A DNA stretch of 64,000 bases from an uncultured Bacilli bacterium (lineage in GTDB: Bacteria; Bacillota_I; Bacilli_A; RF39; UBA660): NCBI GenBank assembly GCA_934179675.1, contig CAKPQS010000001.1, forward strand, positions 48,184-112,183. The letters run 5' to 3'. Position numbers and translations under genes: made by a program. Position 1 is the stretch's first letter, and the number at the start of each line of letters is the position of its first letter. Shown here piece by piece: positions 37,143 through 44,075 of this stretch. The notes beneath the pieces were generated by a model. That model worked only from the letters and a program-made list of their open reading frames with translations. It ran no database searches and was not told the origin of the DNA.

Positions 37143-37821
37143 TTTTATTGAAGAATTAAAAAAAATAAATATTGAATTATCTTTAAATCAATTAGAACAA
37201 TTAGAAAAATATTATAATTTAGTAATAAAAAAAAATAAAGTAATGAATTTAACTGGTATTACAGATAAAAAAGAATTTTATTTAAAACATTTTTATGATA
37301 GTTTAACTATAAATAAAATTATTGATTTGAATAAAATAAATTCTATATGCGATATAGGAAGTGGAGCTGGTTTTCCAGGTATTGTATTAAAAATTGTATT
37401 TCCTCATTTACATGTAACATTAATAGATTCATTAAATAAAAGAATAATATTTTTAAATGATGTGATAAAAGAATTAAATTTAACAAATATAGAAGCTATA
37501 TGTACGCGAGCAGAAGAATTTTCTCGTATCAATGAAGAAAAATATGATTTAGTTACTGCAAGAGCTGTTGCTAGTTTAAGTATCCTTTTAGAGTGTTCAA
37601 TTAGATTAGTAAAAATAGGTAAATTTTTTGTAGCAATGAAAGGAAATCAAATAGAATATTTTAATAATGAAAAAGAATTAAAAATTAAAAAAGTATCAGA
37701 AATAGATTTTGAATTACCTTTTGAAAGAAGCGAAAGAAAACTGCTCAAATTTGAAAAAATAAGTTCAACACCTAAAAAATATCCAAGAGCTTATAGTGTT
37801 ATTAAAAAGAAACCACTATGA
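37129..37821 (+). CDS. rsmG: 16S rRNA (guanine527-N7)-methyltransferase RsmG
   Basis: Methylates G527 of 16S rRNA. Contains NLTGITDKKEFYLKHFYDSL, the SAM-binding CDIGSGAGFPGIVLKI, VTARAVASLSILLECSIRL and a C-terminal RAYSVIKKKPL. Length 230. A Noc palindrome starts 6 bases after its stop codon. In Bacillus it is directly followed by noc, as here. Confidence 0.97.
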   Translation: MEINDFIEELKKINIELSLNQLEQLEKYYNLVIKKNKVMNLTGITDKKEFYLKHFYDSLTINKIIDLNKINSICDIGSGAGFPGIVLKIVFPHLHVTLIDSLNKRIIFLNDVIKELNLTNIEAICTRAEEFSRINEEKYDLVTARAVASLSILLECSIRLVKIGKFFVAMKGNQIEYFNNEKELKIKKVSEIDFELPFERSERKLLKFEKISSTPKKYPRAYSVIKKKPL

Positions 37822-37826
37822 GTTTT

Positions 37827-37842
37827 TATTTCCCGGGAAATA
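37827..37842. promoter_or_regulatory. Noc-binding site upstream of the noc-like gene
   Basis: TATTTCCCGGGAAATA, perfect palindrome, 84 bases before the -35 box of the noc-like gene. Confidence 0.85.
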
Positions 37843-37884
37843 ATTGAGATCCTTTATTTTATAAGAAATTTTAAATTTTAAAAT

Positions 37885-37906
37885 TATTTCCCAAAATATT
37901 TCCCAA
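37885..37906. promoter_or_regulatory. Two tandem Noc half-sites abutting the noc promoter
   Basis: ATTATTTCCC followed by AAAATATTTCCC: two direct copies of TATTTCCC, 13 bases apart, immediately upstream of the -35 box at 37911. Probably part of an autoregulatory operator; inferred. Confidence 0.6.
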
Positions 37907-37910
37907 AATG

Positions 37911-37939
37911 TTGAAATATTTTTTTATTTGTAGTATGAT
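37911..37939 (+). promoter_or_regulatory. Promoter of the noc-like gene
   Basis: TTGAAA (37911-37916), 17-base spacer, TATGAT (37934-37939), 30 bases before the start codon. Confidence 0.75.
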
Positions 37940-37969
37940 ATAAATGTATTAGAATATAGGAGTTGTTAT

Positions 37970-39391
37970 ATGGAAGAAAAAAAAATAACCAATATTAATA
38001 TAGAAAATGTGCTTCCAAATAGAATGCAACCAAGAATTGTATTTAGTGATGAAAATATTGATGAACTAGCAGACTCAATAAATAAGCATGGGATTATCAA
38101 TCCAATAACTGTAAGAAGATTGGGTGACAAATATGAAATAATTGCTGGTGAAAGAAGATATAAAGCATGTAAATCAATTGGTTTAAAAGAAATACCGGCT
38201 ATTGTAATAGATGCTGATGATAAAAAAACAGCTGAACTTGCTTTGATTGAAAATATTCAAAGGAAAGAACTATCACCAATAGAAGAAGGTATGTCTTATG
38301 AAAAAATTTTACAAATTGGTGATCTAACGCAAGCAGAATTATCAAAACAATTAGGTAAAAAACAATCAACAATTGCAAATAAAATAAGATTGTTAAAATT
38401 AGATGATGAAGTAAAAAATGCTTTATTAAATAATAAAATTTCAGAAAGACATGCAAGATTGCTTTTAAGATTGTATGATAAAAAAGATCAAAGACGAATG
38501 TTAGAAAAAATAATTAATCAAAGATTAACAGTAAGACAAACAGATGAAGAAATTGAAAAAATAGTAGATGAAAAAGGGGAAATGATCGAAATGGATAAAA
38601 ATATACCAAGTAATAATTTAATAATAGAAAATAAAGAAGAAAAAATAACTGAACCTGAAACAAAAGTGAATCCAAGTTTTGTTGATATCAATAAAATAGA
38701 AGAAAAATCAGAAGAAATATTTAAAGAAAAGCCACCTGTAAATATAGAAGATTTGCTAAAACCAAATTCTACTCCAGGTGTTAATGAAGTAACAAAATCT
38801 GAAGAATCAAATAAAAAAAATGATTTTAAAGTTGAAGAACAAAATGGTATGAATATTGAGTCCCAACCTATGACTCATAAGTTTTTTAATTTTTTCCCTC
38901 AAGAAGAAAATGAGCCTACTAAAGAATCAACATCTTCACCAATGAATTTCAACATAAATGAAATAGAAATTTCTAATCCTAATGAAATAAAAATTTCTAA
39001 TCCCCAAGAAGAACCTACACAAATAGATGAATTACCAGAAATGAAGATTGATCAAATTGATGTTCCAGAAGAAAAAGTAAACGAAGTTAATGAAAACATA
39101 GAACATGAGGAAGAAGAAACAAAATCACCGGAAATTGATTTAGATAATTTTAACCCTATAATCCATAATGATTTTGCTGGACAAGAAATAAATGATGATG
39201 ATGTCGAATTTATAGAGGAAGAAGAACCAGAACAAGAAGTACAACCAGAACAACCAAAACAAATGCGTGATGTTATTAAAGCGATAAGAGAATGTAATGA
39301 TGTTATTGAAAGCTATGGTTATCAGATTGAAACAGAAGAATTTGATTTAGATACAATGTATCAAGTTATATTTAAAATATATAAAAATTAG
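37970..39391 (+). CDS. noc: Noc-like ParB-family CTPase with long acidic tail
   Basis: ParB-fold protein: N-terminal CTP-binding domain with GERRYKA (about residues 60-66) and ENIQRKELSPIEEG (95-108), then a helix-turn-helix, TQAELSKQLGKKQSTIANKIRLLKL (about 120-144, written here across two helices). Q132 and K138 equal the Gln/Lys pair that gives Noc, rather than ParB, its site choice. Noc sites are present next to the gene, and the position after rsmG is that of Bacillus noc. Odd features: the N-terminus lacks the amphipathic membrane-binding helix of Bacillus Noc, and residues 205-430 form a Glu/Pro/Asn-rich, probably disordered tail with a tandem EISNPNEIKISNP repeat before a short folded C-terminus. 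Nucleoid-occlusion function is inferred. Confidence 0.85.
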   Translation: MEEKKITNINIENVLPNRMQPRIVFSDENIDELADSINKHGIINPITVRRLGDKYEIIAGERRYKACKSIGLKEIPAIVIDADDKKTAELALIENIQRKELSPIEEGMSYEKILQIGDLTQAELSKQLGKKQSTIANKIRLLKLDDEVKNALLNNKISERHARLLLRLYDKKDQRRMLEKIINQRLTVRQTDEEIEKIVDEKGEMIEMDKNIPSNNLIIENKEEKITEPETKVNPSFVDINKIEEKSEEIFKEKPPVNIEDLLKPNSTPGVNEVTKSEESNKKNDFKVEEQNGMNIESQPMTHKFFNFFPQEENEPTKESTSSPMNFNINEIEISNPNEIKISNPQEEPTQIDELPEMKIDQIDVPEEKVNEVNENIEHEEEETKSPEIDLDNFNPIIHNDFAGQEINDDDVEFIEEEEPEQEVQPEQPKQMRDVIKAIRECNDVIESYGYQIETEEFDLDTMYQVIFKIYKN

Positions 39392-39415
39392 AACGAAAAT
39401 ATTCGTTCTTTTTAT
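39390..39415 (+). terminator. Terminator of the noc-like gene
   Basis: AGAACGAA/TTCGTTCT 8-bp perfect stem, AATA loop, T5 run; begins at the last base of the stop codon. Confidence 0.88.
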
Positions 39416-39449
39416 TAAATTATGATAAAATAAATATGGATGTGAAATT

Positions 39450-40100
39450 ATGCAAAAATTAAAAATAATATATGAAGATAAATATTTGATAGTTATTGAT
39501 AAACCACACAATTTATTAACAATAGCAACTGAAAAAGAAAAAGAAAATACATTATATCATGAAGTGTTAATGTACGAACAAAAAAAACATAAAAGTAATA
39601 AAATATTTATTGTTCATAGATTAGATAAAGAAACAAGCGGATTAGTATTATTTGCAAAATCAATTAAAATAAAAGAATTACTTCAAAATAATTGGAAAAA
39701 TGTAAAAAGATATTATGTTGCACTTGTATCAGGAAAAGTTAATAAAACAGGTGAAATAAAAAGTTATTTAAAAGAAACAAAAACATTATTAACATATTCA
39801 TCAAAAGATAAAACAGGTAAACTAGCTATTACAAAATATAAGCCAATAGAAATAACTGATAAATATTCTTTACTTGAAATACAAATATTAACAGGGAGAA
39901 AAAATCAAATACGAGTTCACATGCAAGATATTGGGCATCCAATAGTTGGTGACAAAAAATATAATCCAAAGTATAATTCTGTCAAACAAATGTGTTTAAC
40001 AGCAAATAAGTTGGAATTCGTTCATCCTATAACAAAAAAAGATATTCTTTTAGAAATTAATATTCCCAAAGAATATATTAATTTGATATCAAAAAGGTAA
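39450..40100 (+). CDS. RluA-family RNA pseudouridine synthase
   Basis: Converts uridine to pseudouridine in rRNA or tRNA. IIYEDKYLIVIDKPHNLLT at the N-terminus and the catalytic aspartate in IVHRLDKETSGLVLFAK are the RluA signature; GRKNQIRVHMQDIGHPIVGD follows. Length 216, without the N-terminal S4 domain, as in the short RluA/TruC subgroup. The target site cannot be told from sequence. Single gene between the noc terminator and the membrane protein at 40152. Confidence 0.9.
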   Translation: MQKLKIIYEDKYLIVIDKPHNLLTIATEKEKENTLYHEVLMYEQKKHKSNKIFIVHRLDKETSGLVLFAKSIKIKELLQNNWKNVKRYYVALVSGKVNKTGEIKSYLKETKTLLTYSSKDKTGKLAITKYKPIEITDKYSLLEIQILTGRKNQIRVHMQDIGHPIVGDKKYNPKYNSVKQMCLTANKLEFVHPITKKDILLEINIPKEYINLISKR

Positions 40101-40151
40101 GAAAATTAAAAAATATATTATAAAAAAATATGTAAACAAAGAAGGTAAAAA

Positions 40152-41720
40152 ATGAAGAATAAAAAATATTTAGTATTTTTAGTTATATTTATAATTATTG
40201 CTCTAATTCCAACTTTATTTAAAGGAATATTTATTGGTCATGATATAACTTTTCATCTATCAAGAATAGAAGGAATAACAGATGGACTTAAAAATGGAAC
40301 ATTCCCAGTATTAATATATCCAGGATATTTAAATAATTATGGATATGCAAGTGGAATTTTTTATCCAGATTTTTTTCTTTATCTTCCTGCAATATTGCAT
40401 TTATTAAATTTAACTACTATTGCATCGTATAAAATCTTATTAGTTCTCATAACTATAGCGATTCCATTTTCAATGTATTTTTGTATAAATAAAATTACTA
40501 AATCAGAAAAATCGGCATTAATTACATCAATAATATATTTGATGAGTTCATATAGAATAACTGATATGTGGGTAAGAGCTGCTTTAGGAGAAACAATTAC
40601 ATTTATATTTTGGCCATTTCTTATATTAGGACTATATGAAATTATATATGGTGAAGAAAAAAATTGGAAATATTTAACAATTGGTCTAGTAGGAATAGTA
40701 TTAAGTCATTTAATAAGTATTTTATTCGCACTCATTGTAATTTTTATATTTTGTTTAATAAACATAAAAAAAATATTTTCTAATAAATCACGACTTTTAA
40801 ATTTAATTAAATCTGGTATTTTTAGTATATTAATTACATCTTTTTTTATATTTCCATTATTAGAAATGATGAAAAGTGATAGTTTTAATTATTCAAATTA
40901 TACAAATGGTGAATTAATAGAAACACGTACAGTATCACCTTTATTAAATATAATAGAAATTCCATCGAGTCAAGAACCATGGATTCCTCAAGGAATAGGA
41001 ATTATATTTATATATTTATTTATAAAATATGCTTTCAAAAAAACAAATAATTTTTCATTTAAAATATTTTGTTTAATTTTTGGTTTTGTGTTATTAATTG
41101 CAACAACTAATATTTTTCCTTGGGAAATATTTGGAAAAATATTAGGTATTATTCAGTTTCCATGGCGTTTATATCTTCCAATAACAATTTTGTTTTTATT
41201 TGGTTTTTCAGAAAATGTAAAGGCAGAAAAAATACCAGTAATAATATTGTTTACTTTATTTACTTTTTCAATTGGAACATATTATACATATAGATATGAT
41301 ACGACAACTAACGAATATAAATATAATATAATGGCTGGTGAATATATACCCAAAAATGTAGATATTAATAAATATTATGAAAGAGGAGAAATCATAACTT
41401 CCAATAATAATGTAGAATCAACATTTACAAGAAAAGGTACAATACTGAATATAAATTATAAAAATTCAGATGATAATACATATTTAGAATTGCCATTACT
41501 TTATTATAAAGGTTATAAAGCAAGTGATAATTCTAAAATAGAAAAAGGCTCTAATGGAATGGTTCGGGTATATATAAACAAAGGAAAAAATAACATTAAA
41601 ATTAAGTATGAATTAACACTTATAAGAAAAATATCATACGTATTATCAATTTTATCAACAATTTTATTTATTATAATAAATATTAAAAATTTTTCTTCAA
41701 AGAAAAAATTAAATCAATAG
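40152..41720 (+). CDS. Polytopic membrane protein, GT-C/YfhO-like (PTPS-related family)
   Basis: A 522-residue protein with about ten hydrophobic segments: N-terminal helix VFLVIFIIIALIPTLF, then an extracytoplasmic loop GHDITFHLSRIEGITDGLKNG, followed by more helices and a C-terminal soluble domain (about residues 395-490), ending in one more helix and a lysine-rich tail. The D-x-x-F-H-x-x-R loop after helix 1 and the NYGYASGIFYPD segment resemble the membrane family annotated as 6-pyruvoyl-tetrahydropterin synthase-related (PF10131), thought to be GT-C glycosyltransferase-like. Donor and acceptor are unknown. Its 3' end overlaps the convergent gene by 38 bases. Confidence 0.65.
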   Translation: MKNKKYLVFLVIFIIIALIPTLFKGIFIGHDITFHLSRIEGITDGLKNGTFPVLIYPGYLNNYGYASGIFYPDFFLYLPAILHLLNLTTIASYKILLVLITIAIPFSMYFCINKITKSEKSALITSIIYLMSSYRITDMWVRAALGETITFIFWPFLILGLYEIIYGEEKNWKYLTIGLVGIVLSHLISILFALIVIFIFCLINIKKIFSNKSRLLNLIKSGIFSILITSFFIFPLLEMMKSDSFNYSNYTNGELIETRTVSPLLNIIEIPSSQEPWIPQGIGIIFIYLFIKYAFKKTNNFSFKIFCLIFGFVLLIATTNIFPWEIFGKILGIIQFPWRLYLPITILFLFGFSENVKAEKIPVIILFTLFTFSIGTYYTYRYDTTTNEYKYNIMAGEYIPKNVDINKYYERGEIITSNNNVESTFTRKGTILNINYKNSDDNTYLELPLLYYKGYKASDNSKIEKGSNGMVRVYINKGKNNIKIKYELTLIRKISYVLSILSTILFIIINIKNFSSKKKLNQ

Positions 41721-42171
41721 TCATTATCAAAACAATAAATAAACTAAATTTATATGAAATTAGATTAAAAAAATTAGTTAAAAAATTGTAGCCGAAAAAT
41801 ATAATGAAGAAACTAATTAATCCCCACAAGAAAAAGTATTTAATGCATATATATTTTCCAATACAATCTTTATATGAACTATAATCCCATAAATCAGTAT
41901 GAAACATTAATTTAATTATATGACCAAATAAAAATTCACATATAGTTGCGCCAAGACAAAATAATAAATAATATAATAAAATATTTAAAAAATTAATATT
42001 TAAATTTAATGCATTATATACGAATAAATTTAAAGTAAATCCAACACCATAAACTAATGTGTATGGACCAAATAATGCTCCACTATGTTGGTTTGAAGAA
42101 GTAACTTTATAAACAAAACTTTCAAACATGAAACCCAAAAAAGAAAAAATAATAAAAGATTTAATATAAAT
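41683..42171 (-). CDS. PF06541-type putative ABC-transporter membrane protein, likely ATT start
   Basis: Small membrane protein with four or five hydrophobic segments. Signatures HSGALFGPYTLVYGVGF, ICEFLFGHIIKLMFHTDLWDYSS and CIGKYICIKYFFLWGL match the PF06541 (CmpB-like) family. It is the only intact-looking minus-strand gene right of oriC. The first ATG (42129) would cut the N-terminal helix, and a TTG lies at 42138; but the frame is open to 42180 and encodes FIIFSFLGFMFES, typical of the family start. A strong GAGGTGAT site precedes an ATT at 42171, which I take as the likely start. Function in transport is unproven. Confidence 0.65.
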   Translation of the reverse strand: MYIKSFIIFSFLGFMFESFVYKVTSSNQHSGALFGPYTLVYGVGFTLNLFVYNALNLNINFLNILLYYLLFCLGATICEFLFGHIIKLMFHTDLWDYSSYKDCIGKYICIKYFFLWGLISFFIIFFGYNFLTNFFNLISYKFSLFIVLIMTIDLIFSLKKNF

Positions 42172-42253
42172 AATATCACCTCAATTAAATATATGAAAAA
42201 AATATAAATAATTGAAAGAATATTTGTAGTATATTCAAAAATAGGAGGACAGA

Positions 42254-42730
42254 ATGAAAAATAAAATCATAATGTTATTAATTATTGTATTAATAACAGG
42301 ATGTAATAAAGAAAATAAAATAACATGTGTAAGAACTGAAGAATACACAAGATATTATGTAGAACATATAATTGAACCTGATAAAGAAATAGGAGATAAT
42401 CCTAATGAAGTAGGTGCTAATATAGTAAATAAAAGAGAATACTATTTAAAAAGTAATGGAATAGGTGTTAAAAGAATAATTGAAACTTTGGAAATTAATT
42501 TTATAATTGATACTGATATGACAAAACAATTAATATATTATAATTCTGGGTGTGATAATATAAATGATCAATATAAGACATGTAAAGTTACTCAAAATGG
42601 AAATAGGATTACCATAATTGCAGAATTAAATTTAAATAGTACTGATTATAAAGAAATAGTAAAATCATTAACAAAGGATGAAATATTAGATTCTAGTGTT
42701 GATGAAAATGGTAAATGTGTAGAAAAATAA
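42254..42730 (+). CDS. Putative lipoprotein, unknown function
   Basis: A 158-residue protein with a signal peptide and lipobox LITGC (cysteine about residue 17), so it should be lipid-anchored after Lgt processing (lgt is encoded at 46041). The mature part is hydrophilic, with cysteines at ITC, SGC, KTC and GKC near the end, suggesting disulphides. AGGAGG precedes the ATG. I recognise no family. Its pattern (ITC soon after the anchor, closing Cys-Val-Glu-Lys) loosely resembles the protein at 57021-57473. Confidence 0.7.
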   Translation: MKNKIIMLLIIVLITGCNKENKITCVRTEEYTRYYVEHIIEPDKEIGDNPNEVGANIVNKREYYLKSNGIGVKRIIETLEINFIIDTDMTKQLIYYNSGCDNINDQYKTCKVTQNGNRITIIAELNLNSTDYKEIVKSLTKDEILDSSVDENGKCVEK

Positions 42731-42738
42731 GGTGCAAA

Positions 42739-43239
42739 ATGGAAAAGAAAAAAACAAAAAAAGAAATAGTAAAAATGCTATTAAATCAAAATTTAGATAC
42801 ATTAAATGAAGATGAATTAATTGAATTATTAATAGATAAACCCATTGCAATTGATGTTGATAAGGAAGATGAATTAAACGAAAAGATTGGTGACAAGATT
42901 GCAGATAAAATTACAGCATTTGCTGGAAGTTGGCCATTTATTTTAGGATTTTTGTTATTTTTAATATTATGGATTTTATTAAATTTATGTGTAATAAAAA
43001 TAGATGAATATCCATTTATATTATTAAATTTATTGTTATCATGTATAGCAGCAATTCAGGCTCCAATTATAATGATGAGTCAAAATAGAGCAGCTAAAAA
43101 AGATAGAATAAGATCACAAAATGATTATAAAACTGACTTAAAAAGTGAATTAATTTTAGAAGAACTACATGATCAAATGGAAAAAATAATTATTAATCAA
43201 AATAAAATAATTAAATATATAGAAAATGAAAAAAAATAG
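42739..43239 (+). CDS. DUF1003 family membrane protein
   Basis: A 166-residue protein. Cytoplasmic N-terminal part, then KITAFAGSWPFILGFLLFLI and a second helix ILLNLLLSCIAAIQAPIIMMS, followed by QNRAAKKDRIRSQNDYKTDLKSE (split), the conserved core of DUF1003. Function unknown; some members are linked to divalent cation homeostasis. The start is the ATG at 42739 after AAGGTG; an earlier ATG (42715) overlaps the preceding lipoprotein gene. A strong terminator follows at 43259. Confidence 0.85.
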   Translation: MEKKKTKKEIVKMLLNQNLDTLNEDELIELLIDKPIAIDVDKEDELNEKIGDKIADKITAFAGSWPFILGFLLFLILWILLNLCVIKIDEYPFILLNLLLSCIAAIQAPIIMMSQNRAAKKDRIRSQNDYKTDLKSELILEELHDQMEKIIINQNKIIKYIENEKK

Positions 43240-43258
43240 GTATGCAATTTAAAATGTA

Positions 43259-43316
43259 ACCTGTAAGGTGGACTCTCAAAAAAAGAGAGACCTACTTTAT
43301 AGGTTTTTATTATGTC
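43259..43316 (+). terminator. Compound terminator after the DUF1003 gene
   Basis: An outer imperfect stem (ACCTGTAAGGTGG with CCTACTTTATAGGT) encloses an inner CTCTC/GAGAG hairpin; TTTTTATTAT follows. Confidence 0.75.
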
Positions 43317-43348
43317 TTGATGTATAATATAAGGAAGTGGTGATAAAA

Positions 43349-43396
43349 ATGTCAAAAATTTTATTTACAGATGCTCAAGTAAAAAAAGTTAACTAA
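43349..43396 (+). pseudogene. Truncated transposase-like 5' remnant
   Basis: A 15-codon frame (MSKILFTDAQVKKVN, then TAA) with a TATAAT box 26 bases upstream and the ribosome-binding site AAGGAAGTGGTGAT. The N-terminus looks like the opening of HTH proteins of IS3-type elements (MSKILFT...), which normally continue for about 100 or more codons. The rest is missing. Low confidence: it may be a chance short frame behind a real promoter. Confidence 0.35.
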
Positions 43397-43732
43397 AAAT
43401 AAATAGATATAATAGAAAAAGAAATGTTATAAATACAAACATTAAAATTGATATTTTAAAAATGTCTAGTGAAGTATTATAGTAAATATTGTTTAATATA
43501 GTATTATTATAGCTTGTATTTTCAATGATATTTTTAGTTGTATAATATAAATTAATAAGCATCAAAATACAATTAAGTATCTTTCTTTAGGAATTTTTTT
43601 AACAATATATTTTGGTTCTTCATTATCGAAATAATCATCATCTTCAAATTTATCATTTGTATCTTTTTTAATATTAAAAGAATTATATATCGAATTGCAT
43701 TCTTCGTAATGAGAAAATAAATTTAGGTGATA
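43389..43732 (-). pseudogene. Frameshifted two-helix membrane protein gene
   Basis: The minus strand shows an open frame with no start codon (from a stop at 43735 down to TGA at 43564), encoding an acidic segment with KFEDDDYFDNEEPKYIVKKI. The next frame then carries ILNCILMLINLYYTTKN and a strong C-terminal helix ILMFVFITFLFLLYLFIFS, ending at TAA 43391. The two join if one base is inserted or removed in an AAAGAAAG run at about 43575-43585. This reads as one broken gene for a protein with two membrane helices, or a coupled pair with a 57-residue second ORF starting at 43562. Family not recognised. Confidence 0.5.
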
Positions 43733-43734
43733 CT

Positions 43735-43995
43735 ATGTTTGATAGAACAAATGAAAATTATGTTTACGAATTGGTAAGTAATAATATGAAGAAACAAAGA
43801 AAAATAAAGGGATTAACCCAAGAACAACTTGCACATAAAATGGCATATTCAACTCAATTTATATCTAACATTGAAAGTAAAAATTTTCAAACATTTTCAT
43901 TAGGAACACTCTGGCGATTTTCACTTGTTATGGATATAGATATAAGACTATTATTTGATGAAGATATAATGGGTAAAAAAGAAGTAAAAAAATAA
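43735..43995 (+). CDS. XRE-family helix-turn-helix regulator
   Basis: An 86-residue protein formed almost only of an XRE/Cro-type HTH: NNMKKQRKIKGLTQEQLAHK, then MAYSTQFISNIESKNFQTFS (recognition helix QFISNIE) and LGTLWRFSLVMDIDIRLLF. AGGTGAT lies 4 bases before the ATG. It is divergent from the frameshifted gene at 43389-43732, the typical layout of a regulator and its target. Target unknown; could be an orphan from a mobile element. Confidence 0.8.
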   Translation: MFDRTNENYVYELVSNNMKKQRKIKGLTQEQLAHKMAYSTQFISNIESKNFQTFSLGTLWRFSLVMDIDIRLLFDEDIMGKKEVKK

Positions 43996-44000
43996 TAAAA

Positions 44001-44031
44001 GCAAAGATACAAATGTCTTTGGTTTTTTATT
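44001..44031 (+). terminator. Terminator after the XRE regulator
   Basis: CAAAGA/TCTTTG stem with an 8-base loop, followed by GGTTTTTTATT. Confidence 0.7.
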
Positions 44032-44058
44032 GTTAAAAAGACTAAACAATGATACAAT
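44030..44058 (+). promoter_or_regulatory. Promoter of uvrB
   Basis: TTGTTA (44030-44035), 17-base spacer, TACAAT (44053-44058). Confidence 0.65.
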
Positions 44059-44075
44059 ATAAAAAGGAGGTAGCC

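Noticed and set aside
43240..43350. Folded region that looked tRNA-like or riboswitch-like
   Set aside because: It folds as a compound terminator with a T-rich tail; no anticodon arm, T-loop GTTCRA or CCA-ready acceptor stem is seen. I saw no tRNA or rRNA gene in the window.
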